Assembly (NCBI GenBank): GCA_018820925.1
Contig: JAHJNJ010000019.1
Location: 1-64,000 of the forward strand
DNA from: Gammaproteobacteria bacterium
GTDB lineage: Bacteria; Pseudomonadota; Gammaproteobacteria; Burkholderiales; Gallionellaceae
Direction: 5' to 3'
Length of the DNA stretch: 64,000 bases
The translations under genes were made by a program, and so were the position numbers. The stretch's first letter is position 1; every line of letters begins with the position of its first letter. The notes under the pieces are model-generated. The model was not told the DNA's origin, searched no databases, and saw only the letters and a program-made list of their open reading frames with translations. This document shows positions 51,188 to 59,551 of the stretch, piece after piece.

Positions 51188-51583
51188 AGTCTCCGAAAGC
51201 CAAGAGTAATGGAAGGTTGCTATCGGTACAGAAGTAGCCAGTCGGTGTGATGAGATTGGATGGTCGGTGCTCGGCCTTATCGGAAATCAGCAGCTGCGTC
51301 TTGGAACTTCCGCTTCGCGAGGGACAGCGGACATGGGTAGGTTGGGTGGAGCGGAGCGATACCCAACAGCAGACAGAAGAATATGATGGGTATCGCTCCG
51401 CTCCACCCATCCTACGCTTGCTCTTTTAAGGGCCGCCGCCCCCCATAGCAGTCAACTAACCGAATGCAACTCTCCGGCTGCTTCGGCCGAGAATCGGCCC
51501 ATCGATCACTCGCGGTAAAACAGATGTACCTGCCAGCGTCCACACGAGCTCAACACGCATTGAGCCGGTTCAGTTGCCAGCCA
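51188..51583. other. Intergenic region downstream of lplT
   Basis: These 396 bases hold no convincing gene. The centre is the REP pair listed at 51337. The flanks (51188-51336 and 51416-51583) show no recognised motif or terminator. Confidence 0.5.
51337..51415. repeat. REP-type inverted pair (BIME-like), second family
   Basis: Arms of 31 bases match with two mismatches around a 17-base centre. Each unit starts GTAGG(T/A)TGGGT and contains the hairpin TGGGT ... ACCCA around GGAGCGGAGCGAT. It has the same GTAG foot as the pair at 22364 but a different stem. GTAG-footed hairpins are typical substrates of RAYT transposases. Confidence 0.8.
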
Positions 51584-52315
51584 CTAGAACTTCTCATCCT
51601 CACCCAGATACCGCCACTGTCCCACCGGCAAGTCGCCCAGTTTCACCTTGCCGATGCGCACGCGTTTCAAGGCGGTGACTTTCAGTCCAACCATTTCGCA
51701 CATGCGGCGGATTTGGCGTTTCTTGCCTTCGTTGAGGATGAAGCGCAATTGGTCGTCGTTCAGCCAACTCACTTTGGCGGGTTTGAGTTTTTTGCCGTCC
51801 AGCGACAGGCCGTGATTGAGCAGGTTCAATCCGTTGCCGACGAGTTTGCCTTGCACGCGCACCAGATATTCTTTTTCAATCGGGGAATCTTCGCCGATGA
51901 GTTGTTTGGCGATGCGGCCGTCCTGCGTGAGTACCAGCAGGCCGGTCGAGTCGATATCGAGGCGCCCGGCGGGGGCGAGGCCGAGCATCTGGCTGCGGAA
52001 GAATTTCTGCGGTGATTTGTCCTGTTCCCAGCGCGTGGCGGCATCGATCAGCAGGATGGCGGGCTTGTGGCCTTCCTCGGCTTGTCCCGACACGTAGCCC
52101 ATCGATTTGTTCAACAGGATGGTGACGCGGCCTTGCTGTTTTGCTTGCGCGGCTTTTTCCAGCGTGATTTTCTGCGACGGCAAGATTTTGGTGCCGAGCT
52201 CGCTGACGGTTTCGCCATCCACCTTGACCCAGCCTTTGGCGATGTAGTCGTCCGCTTCGCGGCGCGAGCAGAGGCCCTGTTCGGACATCAATTTCGATAA
52301 ACGTATCTTTTCCAT
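51584..52315 (-). CDS. RsuA/RluF-family pseudouridine synthase
   Basis: A 243-residue enzyme. An N-terminal S4 domain ([20 protein letters not shown], residues about 4-60) is followed by the catalytic domain with [18 protein letters not shown], where Asp in GRLD is the nucleophile. The conserved KEYLVRV and [20 protein letters not shown] motifs are present. The MCEMVG segment and spacing are most like RluF (23S U2604). The exact uridine target is not certain. It overlaps nothing and is followed three bases later by marC on the same strand. Confidence 0.88.
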   Translation of the reverse strand: MEKIRLSKLMSEQGLCSRREADDYIAKGWVKVDGETVSELGTKILPSQKITLEKAAQAKQQGRVTILLNKSMGYVSGQAEEGHKPAILLIDAATRWEQDKSPQKFFRSQMLGLAPAGRLDIDSTGLLVLTQDGRIAKQLIGEDSPIEKEYLVRVQGKLVGNGLNLLNHGLSLDGKKLKPAKVSWLNDDQLRFILNEGKKRQIRRMCEMVGLKVTALKRVRIGKVKLGDLPVGQWRYLGEDEKF

Positions 52316-52317
52316 GA

Positions 52318-52941
52318 TTAACCTAATGCGGGGAACAGGCCGCGCAGCCCTCCCGCGATGAATTCAACCGCGATGGCGGCGAGCAACAAACCCATCAGGC
52401 GGGTGACGATGTTGCTGCCCATTGCGCCCAGGCGCCGCGAAACCCAGGGTGCGATGAGAAAGGTGAGCCACACGGTGAGGCTCAGGGCGACAAGCACCAG
52501 CACCATCATGCCGTAGTGTCCGGTGCCGCTTCCCCTGTGCGCGACCAGAATTACGGTGCTGATTGCGCCGGGGCCGGCCAATAGCGGTGTGGAAAGCGGC
52601 ACGATGGCGATGGAAGAGGTGGCGTCCGAGTCGAGATCGTCGGGAGTGAGCGTCTCTTTGTTGCCCAGCAACATCTTGATGGACATCAGCAACAGCAGGA
52701 TGCCGCCCGCTGTGCGGAAGGAATGGATGCTGATGCCGAAGAATTCCAGTATTGCCTCGCCCAGCAGCAGGGCGGCGAGCAGGATGCCGAATACCGCCAG
52801 CGAAGCCACGCGTCCCACGCGTTCGCGCTTCTGCGCCGTCATGCCGACGGTGAACGCGATGATGATGGGAATGATGCCCACCGGATCGATGATCGCGAAC
52901 AGGCTGATGAATATCTTTGTGTATTCGGTAAAGGCGAGCAT
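52318..52941 (-). CDS. MarC family membrane protein
   Basis: A 207-residue inner-membrane protein with six predicted helices. The family start [20 protein letters not shown] and the middle signature [21 protein letters not shown] (with the ensuing STVILVAH) are conserved. Despite the name, MarC has no proven role in multiple antibiotic resistance and its substrate is unknown. A MITE-like element starts at the base beside its start codon. Confidence 0.9.
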   Translation of the reverse strand: MLAFTEYTKIFISLFAIIDPVGIIPIIIAFTVGMTAQKRERVGRVASLAVFGILLAALLLGEAILEFFGISIHSFRTAGGILLLLMSIKMLLGNKETLTPDDLDSDATSSIAIVPLSTPLLAGPGAISTVILVAHRGSGTGHYGMMVLVLVALSLTVWLTFLIAPWVSRRLGAMGSNIVTRLMGLLLAAIAVEFIAGGLRGLFPALG

Positions 52942-53084
52942 TGGATACCTCTATAAAAGCGTTTTGCGGGCGCATCGCCGCGTCACGTGCTCGCTCATTC
53001 CTCGCCTACCAACACGGTATGTCTCGTCATTCGCTGCGCGGCTCCTTGCGCTGCATTCCGCAAAACGTTTTCTAGAGGCATCCA
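52942..53084. mobile_element. MITE-like element with 27-28-base terminal inverted repeats
   Basis: The left end TGGATACCTCTATAAAAGCG continues to TTTTGCGG. The right end reads inward as TGGATGCCTCTAGAAAACG and TTTTGCGG. The arms match at about 24 of 28 positions with one single-base gap, around an 87-base centre that can itself pair in part (GCGCATCGCCGCG with TGCGCGG). There is no open frame. Target duplications are not obvious. It fits a non-autonomous element that lies tightly between marC and the next gene. Confidence 0.65.
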
Positions 53085-53093
53085 AGAGTATTC

Positions 53094-53567
53094 CTAAACG
53101 ATGTGATCGACCAATTGTCCCACCGCCATGCGCAGGCGGCGCGACAGGCTGACGGCGATGGCGCGCACGATGCGCGAGCCGATGCACGGGTGATTGTCCA
53201 GCAAGTCATCCAGTGCCTCTTTCGAGAGTGTCAGCAATACAGTGTCTTCCGTCGCCTGGCAGGTGGCGGAGCGAAACTCGCCATCCAGTACCGCCATCTC
53301 GCCAAAAGCGCGGCCCGGCCCGAGTCTCGCCATTTCCACCGGCTGTTCATCCTGGTTGGCCTTGATCACGGCGATGTTGCCGGAATGCACGATGCACATG
53401 AAATTGCCGATATCGCCCTCTTCAAAGATGGTCTCATCCTGGGCGATCTTGTTGACGCCGAAATAGCGCGCAGCAGCGTTCAATTCAATGGCGGGCAGAT
53501 GGCTGAACAGGTCGCTGTCAGCCAGCATGGTGCTGATCTCTTCAATCAGGGCAGAATGGTCGGACAT
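53094..53567 (-). CDS. Cyclic-nucleotide-binding-domain protein without DNA-binding domain
   Basis: A 157-residue CRP-like beta-roll domain: ETIFEEGDIGNFMCIVHSGN, then GPGRAFGEMAVLDGEFRSATC, the phosphate-binding cassette position (GEMAVLDGEFRSATC matches FGE.x.L.x.x.x.RSA). After a C-helix (SRIVRAIAVSLSRRLRMAV) the protein stops, so there is no helix-turn-helix. It may bind cAMP, c-di-GMP or nothing. ATG 53567 (MSDHSALIEE) is the sensible start; an upstream frame adds unlikely residues. It is divergent from lnt. Confidence 0.85.
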   Translation of the reverse strand: MSDHSALIEEISTMLADSDLFSHLPAIELNAAARYFGVNKIAQDETIFEEGDIGNFMCIVHSGNIAVIKANQDEQPVEMARLGPGRAFGEMAVLDGEFRSATCQATEDTVLLTLSKEALDDLLDNHPCIGSRIVRAIAVSLSRRLRMAVGQLVDHIV

Positions 53568-53647
53568 GGGTTTGTGTAACGGTAACGATGATGTGCGGCG
53601 GAAGTTACACCGTATAATCTGGCGAATCAACTTTATTGCCGTTATCC

Positions 53648-55168
53648 GTGAATAAACTCCTCGCCCAGCCATACCTGCAAGCGTTCCTCGCCGGAGCCAT
53701 TGCCGTTTTCGGCTTCGCCCCCTTCGGCCTCTTTCCCTTGCCCGTCATAGCTCTTGCCGTGCTGTTCCGGCTGTGGAGCCGGGCCGAGCGTCCCGCGCAG
53801 GCGGCGTGGCTGGGCTTCGCTTTCGGCATGGGCTTGTTCTGTGTCGGCATCAGCTGGATCTATGTCGCACTCCATATATATGGCTATATGCACCCCATCC
53901 TGGCGGGATTGGCGACGGCGTTGTTTGCCGCAGTGAATGCGGCGCTGCCTGCGCTGGCGGGGTATGTGGTTGCGCGATTAACTATTACTCCCTCGCCCCA
54001 TGGGGGAGAGGGGGCTCCGGGAGTACATCTCTTACTGACAATGCCCGCCATCTGGACCCTTGCCGAATGGCTGCGCGGCCTGTTGTTCACCGGTTTTCCG
54101 TGGCTTTCTGTCGGTTATTCGCAAGTGCCGGCCAGCCCGCTCGCAGGCTACGCTCCACTGCTCGGTGTATTCGGCGTGTCGCTTATCGTGGCGGTGAGCG
54201 CGGGATTGTTGCTGGTTCTGTGGAATGCGCGCTGGAGCAAGTGGGGCAAGGTCGCGTTGGGCGTATTGCTGGCAACGTGGGTGAGCGGCGCGCTGCTGCG
54301 CAGCATCGAATGGACGCAGCCGCAGGGCGAACCGCTCAAGGTGAGCCTGCTGCAGGGCAACATTGCCCAGGACGAGAAATTCGAAGAAGCAAAACTGATC
54401 AGCACGCTGGAAACCTATCGCCGCCTCGCGCAAAGCAGCGATGCCCGCCTGATCGTACTGCCGGAAACCGCACTGCCGCTGCTGCGCGAAAACGTACCGG
54501 ATTTTTACCAGACCCTGCTGGGTGACCACGTGCGTAAGAACGGCGGCGATATCCTCATCGGCGCGTTCGAGAAAGAGAACGGCAATTATTACAACAGCGT
54601 GTACTCGCTGGGCAGCTCGGAAAGTCAGCATTACCGCAAGAATCACCTCGTCCCCTTCGGCGAATTCATCCCCCTGCGCAGCGTGCTCGGCTGGTTCGTC
54701 AACGAACTGCTGCAAATTCCCATGGGCGACCAGGCCAGCGGCGGCGCGCACCAGCCGCCGCTCAACGTCGCTGGGCAAAAAGTCGCGGTGAATATCTGCT
54801 ACGAAGACGCCTTCGGCGAAGAAATCATCCGCGCCTTGCCGCAAGCCACGCTGCTGGTGAACGTCACCAACGATGCCTGGTACGGGGATTCGTTTGCCGC
54901 CATCCAGCACAACCAGTTGTCGCAGATGCGTGCGCTGGAGACAGGGCGCATGGTGTTGCGGGCGACCAATACGGGCGTGACCTCGGTGATCGGGGTGGAT
55001 GGGCGCATACGGGCCATGCTGCCGCAGCATGAGGAGGGGGTGTTGACGGCGCAGGTGCAGGGGTATGTGGGGAGTACGATTTATGTGGTTTGGGGAAATT
55101 TGGGGATGCTGGGGGCGGTTGGGTTGATGTTGGGTGTGGCTTGGGGGATAGGGCGGAGACGCACCTGA
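53648..55168 (+). CDS. lnt: Apolipoprotein N-acyltransferase
   Basis: A 506-residue membrane enzyme that adds the third acyl chain to lipoproteins. Eight or so helices surround a periplasmic carbon-nitrogen hydrolase domain with the Glu-Lys-Cys triad: VLPETALP, YRKNHLVPFGEFIP and NICYEDAFG. The start is GTG 53648 (MNKLLAQPYLQAFLAGAI). In the membrane part, near residues 115-128, about 14 residues (TITPSPHGGEGAPGV) come from a palindromic repeat inserted in frame between helices; the catalytic half is untouched. Its C-terminal end runs into the composite repeat that begins at 55170. Confidence 0.94.
   Translation: MNKLLAQPYLQAFLAGAIAVFGFAPFGLFPLPVIALAVLFRLWSRAERPAQAAWLGFAFGMGLFCVGISWIYVALHIYGYMHPILAGLATALFAAVNAALPALAGYVVARLTITPSPHGGEGAPGVHLLLTMPAIWTLAEWLRGLLFTGFPWLSVGYSQVPASPLAGYAPLLGVFGVSLIVAVSAGLLLVLWNARWSKWGKVALGVLLATWVSGALLRSIEWTQPQGEPLKVSLLQGNIAQDEKFEEAKLISTLETYRRLAQSSDARLIVLPETALPLLRENVPDFYQTLLGDHVRKNGGDILIGAFEKENGNYYNSVYSLGSSESQHYRKNHLVPFGEFIPLRSVLGWFVNELLQIPMGDQASGGAHQPPLNVAGQKVAVNICYEDAFGEEIIRALPQATLLVNVTNDAWYGDSFAAIQHNQLSQMRALETGRMVLRATNTGVTSVIGVDGRIRAMLPQHEEGVLTAQVQGYVGSTIYVVWGNLGMLGAVGLMLGVAWGIGRRRT
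53987..54013. repeat. Palindromic repeat inserted in frame in lnt
   Basis: CCCTCGCCCC, AT, GGGGGAGAGGG form a hairpin with a single imperfect position. The CCCTC/GAGGG core is shared with the repeat inside mutY. The translated product TPSPHGGEGAP sits in a loop between two transmembrane helices. Confidence 0.8.
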
Positions 55169-55169
55169 G

Positions 55170-55490
55170 ACCGTTCGTCCTGAGTAGGCGCAGCCGTATC
55201 GAAGGATGGGCGAAGCCCGCTGGTTTTCAAATTCAAACCCAACACCGTCGGGGGTAGCCCGACAGCTAGTCACTTTTCTCGTCTTGCCGAGAAAAGTAAC
55301 CAAAAGAGGGCGCCCCCAGCGCGCCGCCCCTTCGGGGTTCCCTCGATATTTCGCAAACAAGCGGGGCTGCGCAACTCGCCCTAACAGGGCACACAAAACG
55401 TGCCCTGTCGCGGAGCTCGAACAGTGCTCGCCTAAACCTCCGCTTGTTTGCAAAATATCGAGGCGGCGCACAGGGGAAGGAAAAGCGAAA
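55170..55490 (+). repeat. Composite dispersed repeat, left copy
   Basis: Outer parts match the right copy at 56679-56980 in inverted orientation: ACCGTTCGTCCTGAG, GATGGGCGAAGCCCGCTGG, the GTCGGGGGTAGCCCGACAGC hairpin region, AGTAACCAAAAGA, CCAGCGCGCCGCCCC and GGCGCACAGGGGAAGGAAAA. The core (55341-55463) is different: 24-base arms from CCTCGATATTT to CAAACAAGCGG pair with one mismatch around an inner ACAGGGCAC/GTGCCCTGT hairpin. A spurious frame beginning MGEARWFSNSNPTPSGVARQ runs through it. Confidence 0.85.
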
Positions 55491-55500
55491 GTCAAATCAC

Positions 55501-55526
55501 ATGGTGGGCAGCAAGCTGCCCACCAT
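55501..55526. repeat. Perfect short palindrome
   Basis: ATGGTGGGCAGC, AA, GCTGCCCACCAT: perfect 12-base arms, 45 bases before the RelA/SpoT-domain gene. It has no T-run. It resembles the GTGGGCAC-type REP palindrome at 22364. Confidence 0.85.
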
Positions 55527-55571
55527 AGTCAAAACAATATGACTCCGGTACATTGAGTGCCTGAGAACAGT

Positions 55572-56630
55572 ATGAAAGACACTATGGTTAATTCGGAAAA
55601 TTTTCCCGGCGGTTCTAAGTCGCGAGTAAATCGAGCGGGAGAGAATGTTCGGTCGGGCTTGGTCACGGCAGAGGATTTGGCGGTCATCGAAGAGTGGCGT
55701 GCTGCTCACCGTAGCGTGCTGAACACGTTTCAAGCGATATTGCGGACGCGCACAAAAGGTACGAACGTAACAGTCGCTCAAAGGCATAAAAGAAAAAACA
55801 CAATTTTTGACAAACTGAAGCGGCTTCCGGGGATGCAGCTCTCGCGGATGGATGATGTTGCAGGGTGCAGATTGATATTTAGAAGCATTAAGGAATTGAA
55901 TAAATTTCGGAGCTCTTTTCAGAAGGCCAGATTCAAGCATAAACGACGTAATACGCCAGAAAAATATGACTATATAAGTCATCCCAAGGCTACGGGCTAT
56001 CGTGGGATTCACGATGTGTATGAATACAACGTGAATTCAGAAACGGGTAGAGATTTGGCGGGCCTTTATATTGAGATTCAGTATCGAACACTTGTTCAGC
56101 ATGCATGGGCTACTGCGGTAGAAGTGGTTGGATTTATTACCGAGAGCCAACCAAAATTTCAGCAGGGAGACAAAAGATACGAACATGAAATGGCGCTTGC
56201 CAGCGAGATTCTTGCGAGGGCGCATGAAGGTTTGAATGGTCCGTTCCCACAAAAGAGTGATCGGGAGCTGCTTGAAGAGTTTTTGGCCATGGATCGAGAG
56301 TTAATGCTTCTTGCAACTCTAAAGGGACTTAATCAAGCAAAAAGCGAAGTATCAGATAAGAAAAATACAATTCTTATCTTTTCGGGGGAGGGGGCCTTGG
56401 AGGTTAGGAGTTTTTTTAATGCGCCTGACGCATTGCGAGCGCTATTTAGCCTTGAAAAAGAGATGCCTCACAATGACATTGTTCTGGTACGTGCTGACTC
56501 CAGCGATGAAGTTAGACTTGCTTTTCGTAACTATTTTTCTGACGCACGTGAATTTATTCGACTCATGGAAAATGCATGTGCAAAACTAAGTGGGCATAGC
56601 AGTACTACGCGTCGAAAGAAGCTAGTCTAG
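55572..56630 (+). CDS. RelA/SpoT-domain nucleotidyltransferase, small alarmone synthetase-like
   Basis: A 352-residue protein with a (p)ppGpp-synthetase-like domain at about residues 85-185: LSRMDDVAGCRLIF (Asp95), TGYRGIHDVYEYN (G-loop Tyr) and EIQYRTLVQHAWATAVE (catalytic Glu region). There is no N-terminal HD hydrolase domain and no TGS/ACT regulatory domain. The N-terminus (SKSRVNRAGENV) and the roughly 130-residue C-terminal domain are typical of the widespread stand-alone family, some members of which are toxins or anti-phage effectors; others lack known function. Starts at GTG 55557, ATG 55572 or ATG 55584 are possible. The gene is AT-richer than its neighbours and isolated within an inverted-repeat island, suggesting transfer. 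No antitoxin gene is adjacent. Confidence 0.85.
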   Translation: MKDTMVNSENFPGGSKSRVNRAGENVRSGLVTAEDLAVIEEWRAAHRSVLNTFQAILRTRTKGTNVTVAQRHKRKNTIFDKLKRLPGMQLSRMDDVAGCRLIFRSIKELNKFRSSFQKARFKHKRRNTPEKYDYISHPKATGYRGIHDVYEYNVNSETGRDLAGLYIEIQYRTLVQHAWATAVEVVGFITESQPKFQQGDKRYEHEMALASEILARAHEGLNGPFPQKSDRELLEEFLAMDRELMLLATLKGLNQAKSEVSDKKNTILIFSGEGALEVRSFFNAPDALRALFSLEKEMPHNDIVLVRADSSDEVRLAFRNYFSDAREFIRLMENACAKLSGHSSTTRRKKLV

Positions 56631-56640
56631 CGTCGGTGTG

Positions 56641-56669
56641 ACAGGGTGGGCACGAAGTGCGTACCCTGT
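56641..56669. repeat. Short palindrome downstream of the RelA/SpoT-domain gene
   Basis: ACAGGGTGGGCAC, GAA, GTGCGTACCCTGT pair with two mismatches. It lies ten bases after the stop and may act in termination although there is only a short TTTTT after it. It mirrors the palindrome at 55501 on the other side of the gene. Confidence 0.75.
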
Positions 56670-56678
56670 GTTTTTGAT

Positions 56679-56980
56679 GTTCGCTTTTTCCTTCCCCTGT
56701 GCGCCGCCGAGTAGCGGAAACTGGTCAGGGAATTCTGACGAATATGTTTGAGCACGTGGCCGCGTAGCGGATCGTGCGAGTTTATGAGGAAGCCTGACCA
56801 GTCGAGCAACGGAGGGAACCCCGCAGGGGCGGCGCGCTGGGGTCGCCTTCTTTTTGGTTACTTTTTCTTTGGCGAAGCAAGAAAAAGTGACTAGCTGTCG
56901 GGCTACCCCCGACGGTGTCGGGTTTGAATTTGAAAACCAGCGGGCTTCGCCCATCCTTCGACAGGCTCAGGACGAACGGT
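56679..56980 (-). repeat. Composite dispersed repeat, right copy
   Basis: An inverted match to the left copy at 55170-55490 in both outer parts. The core (56721-56801) differs: CTGGTCAGG and CCTGACCAG are the arms, with GCACGTGG ... GATCGTGC within. The open frame on the minus strand encodes MGEARWFSNSNPTPSGVARQ followed by LVTFSCFAKEKVTKKKATPA, a sequence often predicted as a protein but better explained as the repeat. Confidence 0.85.
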
Positions 56981-57001
56981 TCGCGTGAGCGGATGTAATT
57001 A

Positions 57002-57069
57002 GCGGGCTTCGCCCATCCTTCGACAATGCCTTTAGTCCTGAGCATAGTCGAAGGGTCAGGACGAACGGT
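57002..57069 (-). repeat. Fragment of the composite repeat's outer end
   Basis: GCGGGCTTCGCCCATCC to AGGACGAACGGT is repeated, with an insertion ATGCCTTTAGTCCTGAGCATA in the middle. It follows the right copy by about 20 bases and precedes the GIY-YIG gene. Confidence 0.75.
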
Positions 57070-57085
57070 TTGCGGTACTCAACAA

Positions 57086-57343
57086 ATGAAATCACAAAAC
57101 AACAACACCTGGACCTGCTACCTCCTCCAATGCGCCGACCACACCCTCTACTGCGGCATCACCAACGACCTCGAAAAACGTCTCGCCGCCCATAACGCCG
57201 GTGAAGGCGCCAAATACACGCGCGGCCGCACTCCGGTAAAACTGAAATATTCCGAACCCTGCGCCGACAAATCTTCCGCGCTCAAGCGCGAACGCGAGAT
57301 CAAGGCCTTGTCGCGCGCTGCCAAGCTCGCGTTGTTTGGCTGA
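57086..57343 (+). CDS. GIY-YIG domain protein (UPF0213/YhbQ-like)
   Basis: An 85-residue protein made of a single GIY-YIG nuclease domain: [20 protein letters not shown] (the GIY part appears as CYL and YCG), then [20 protein letters not shown] and [15 protein letters not shown]. The catalytic Tyr, Arg and Glu positions are present. Function in this family is unclear; a role in DNA repair or as a stand-alone nuclease has been suggested for relatives. Its promoter lies within repeat-derived sequence. Confidence 0.88.
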   Translation: MKSQNNNTWTCYLLQCADHTLYCGITNDLEKRLAAHNAGEGAKYTRGRTPVKLKYSEPCADKSSALKREREIKALSRAAKLALFG

Positions 57344-57405
57344 GCCCTTGTGCGGAGGGGCGCATTACTTGACTTGAATACTCCGTCACTGCATAGTCCG
57401 CCGTC

Positions 57406-58548
57406 ATGAAAGACGACGATTCCATTTTTGCGCACGACGAAAGCCTCGGCCTTGCTGTGCGCGTCCGGGCGGACAAGCTCCATCTTCTGTATCACCAATC
57501 GTATCCGGCGTTGTATGTCAGCGTCCTCATGGCGCTGTTGTTGTGCCAGGCGCTGTGGGGGCAGGCGCAGCATGGGCTGCTGATCGGCTGGCTGGCGGCT
57601 ATCTGTATCGCGTCGGTCATCAGATATTTCCTGTTCCGGGAGCACCGCCGTCGCAAGCCGACCAGCTTGCAGATACTGGACTGGGAGCTGCCCTATGCCA
57701 TTACGCTCTTTATTCCCTCTCTGGTCTGGGGGCTGGGGGTGTTGTGGATCATGATCGAGAGCGCCTTGCTGTATCAGGTCGTCGCATTTTGTTTTTTGCT
57801 GGGTATGGCGGGCGGTGCGGTTTCGCTCTATTCCGCGCGGCGCTATATGGCCGTGGGGGCGATGGCATCGGTGTTGTTGCCGGCGACGGTGTGGATGTTG
57901 TTGCGCGGCCATGCGATGGAAGTCAGTCTGGGTGTGGCGTCGCTCATCTTCATGGTTGTGTTGTTGCTTACCAGCACCGTGCTGACCAGGGCACTGGGCG
58001 GCAATTTCCGGCTTGCCCATCGACTCGCGGCGGCCAAACAACGGGCGGAACGGCTGGCGCAAACGGATATGCTGACCGGGCTGGACAACCGTCGTGCTTT
58101 CTTCGACCACGGGCAGGTCCTCGCCAACTATTGCGAGCGCAGCCGGCTTCCGCTCTGCGTCGTGATGATAGATGCCGACCATTTCAAGCAGATCAACGAC
58201 CGTTACGGGCATGCGGCGGGGGACGATGTGCTGTGCCATCTGGCCGACAAGTTGAAGCTCAGTTTGCGCAAATCCGACGTGTGCGGACGCATGGGCGGTG
58301 AGGAGTTCGCCATGTTGCTGCCGAATACGCAGCTCGCCGAAGCGAAGGCGCTGGCCGAGCGCTTCTGTCAGTCTTATGCGGCAACGCCGGCGCACTGCGA
58401 CGGTGTGGAAATCGCCAACACGGTCAGCATCGGCGTGGCATGCGACGGATACGATATCGATCATCTGTTGCACTGCGCGGATGAGGCGCTTTATCAGGCC
58501 AAGGCGGCAGGCCGCAACCGGGTCGTTTCCCAAGCCTGTGCAGGGTGA
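57406..58548 (+). CDS. Membrane diguanylate cyclase
   Basis: A 380-residue protein. Residues about 35-200 contain six hydrophobic helices with short loops. The GGDEF domain begins LAQTDMLTGLDNRRAF (near 222), with active-site GGEEF in RMGGEEFAMLL (near 296). An inhibitory RxxD site (RKSD) lies five residues before GGEEF, so product inhibition by c-di-GMP is likely. No PAS or GAF domain is seen. It stands alone, without a partner phosphodiesterase. Confidence 0.92.
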   Translation: MKDDDSIFAHDESLGLAVRVRADKLHLLYHQSYPALYVSVLMALLLCQALWGQAQHGLLIGWLAAICIASVIRYFLFREHRRRKPTSLQILDWELPYAITLFIPSLVWGLGVLWIMIESALLYQVVAFCFLLGMAGGAVSLYSARRYMAVGAMASVLLPATVWMLLRGHAMEVSLGVASLIFMVVLLLTSTVLTRALGGNFRLAHRLAAAKQRAERLAQTDMLTGLDNRRAFFDHGQVLANYCERSRLPLCVVMIDADHFKQINDRYGHAAGDDVLCHLADKLKLSLRKSDVCGRMGGEEFAMLLPNTQLAEAKALAERFCQSYAATPAHCDGVEIANTVSIGVACDGYDIDHLLHCADEALYQAKAAGRNRVVSQACAG

Positions 58549-58615
58549 GACTGCCGGAACGCAATGAAAAACGGTAGAATGCGGCCTTTCGCAAATACTG
58601 GCGGTTATCGAGCAT

Positions 58616-59551
58616 ATGCAAACCATTGGTTCCGACGTCACGCGCTCCGCGCATGGGCCGACTTTTCAGCATGTCATCCTGACGCTTCAGCAATTCTGGG
58701 ATAAACAGGGCTGCGCGTTGCTGCAACCCTACGATATTGAAGTCGGCGCGGGTACGTTCCACACGGCGACTTTTTTGCGCGCGATCGGTCCCGAACCCTG
58801 GCGCGCGGCCTACGTTCAACCTTCGCGCCGCCCCAAAGACGGGCGCTACGGCGAGAACCCCAACCGTTTGCAACACTATTATCAGTATCAAGTTGTACTG
58901 AAGCCTTCCCCCGACAATATCCAGGAACTGTATCTCGACAGCTTGCGCGCGCTGGGCATCGATACCGCCGTGCACGACATCCGTTTCGTCGAGGACGACT
59001 GGGAATCGCCGACGCTGGGTGCCTGGGGGCTGGGCTGGGAAGTGTGGCTGGACGGCATGGAAGTCACGCAGTTCACCTATTTTCAGGAAGTCGGCTCGCT
59101 CACCTGCAAGCCGGTGCTGGGCGAGATCACGTACGGGCTGGAGCGTCTGGCCATGTACCTGCAGGGCGTGGAGAACGTGTTCGACCTGGTGTGGGCCAAA
59201 AACGGCGACACGGTCATCACCTACGGCGACGTGTACCACCAGAACGAGGTGGAACAATCCAAATACAATTTCGAGCATTCCAACGTCGAGATGCTGTTCC
59301 GCCATTTCAACGAATACGAGAGCGAGGCCAAACGCCTGATGGAAGCCGGGCTGCCGCTGCCCGGTTTCGAGATGGTGATGAAGTGTTCGCATACCTTCAA
59401 TCTGCTGGATGCGCGCGGCGCGATCTCGGTGACCGAGCGCGCGGCTTACATCGGCAAAGTGCGCAATCTGGCACGGCAGGTGGCACAGGCCTATTACGAT
59501 TCGCGCGAAGCATTGGGATTCCCGATGGCCAAGGTCGGGGGTAAGAAATGA
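58616..59551 (+). CDS. glyQ: Glycyl-tRNA synthetase alpha subunit
   Basis: A 311-residue class II catalytic subunit of the alpha2beta2 glycyl-tRNA synthetase. The N-terminal [20 protein letters not shown] and the motif-2 region [20 protein letters not shown] are hallmarks, and [20 protein letters not shown] is the motif-3 region. A TAGAAT box lies at 58574-58580 and may be its -10. The gene overlaps glyS by four bases (ATGA). Confidence 0.97.
   Translation: MQTIGSDVTRSAHGPTFQHVILTLQQFWDKQGCALLQPYDIEVGAGTFHTATFLRAIGPEPWRAAYVQPSRRPKDGRYGENPNRLQHYYQYQVVLKPSPDNIQELYLDSLRALGIDTAVHDIRFVEDDWESPTLGAWGLGWEVWLDGMEVTQFTYFQEVGSLTCKPVLGEITYGLERLAMYLQGVENVFDLVWAKNGDTVITYGDVYHQNEVEQSKYNFEHSNVEMLFRHFNEYESEAKRLMEAGLPLPGFEMVMKCSHTFNLLDARGAISVTERAAYIGKVRNLARQVAQAYYDSREALGFPMAKVGGKK

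Noticed and set aside
55206-55556. Open frame beginning MGEARWFSNSNPTPSG, and the similar minus-strand frame at 56622-56954
   Set aside because: Both are translations of the composite dispersed repeat; this kind of peptide is widely predicted but comes from repeat DNA.
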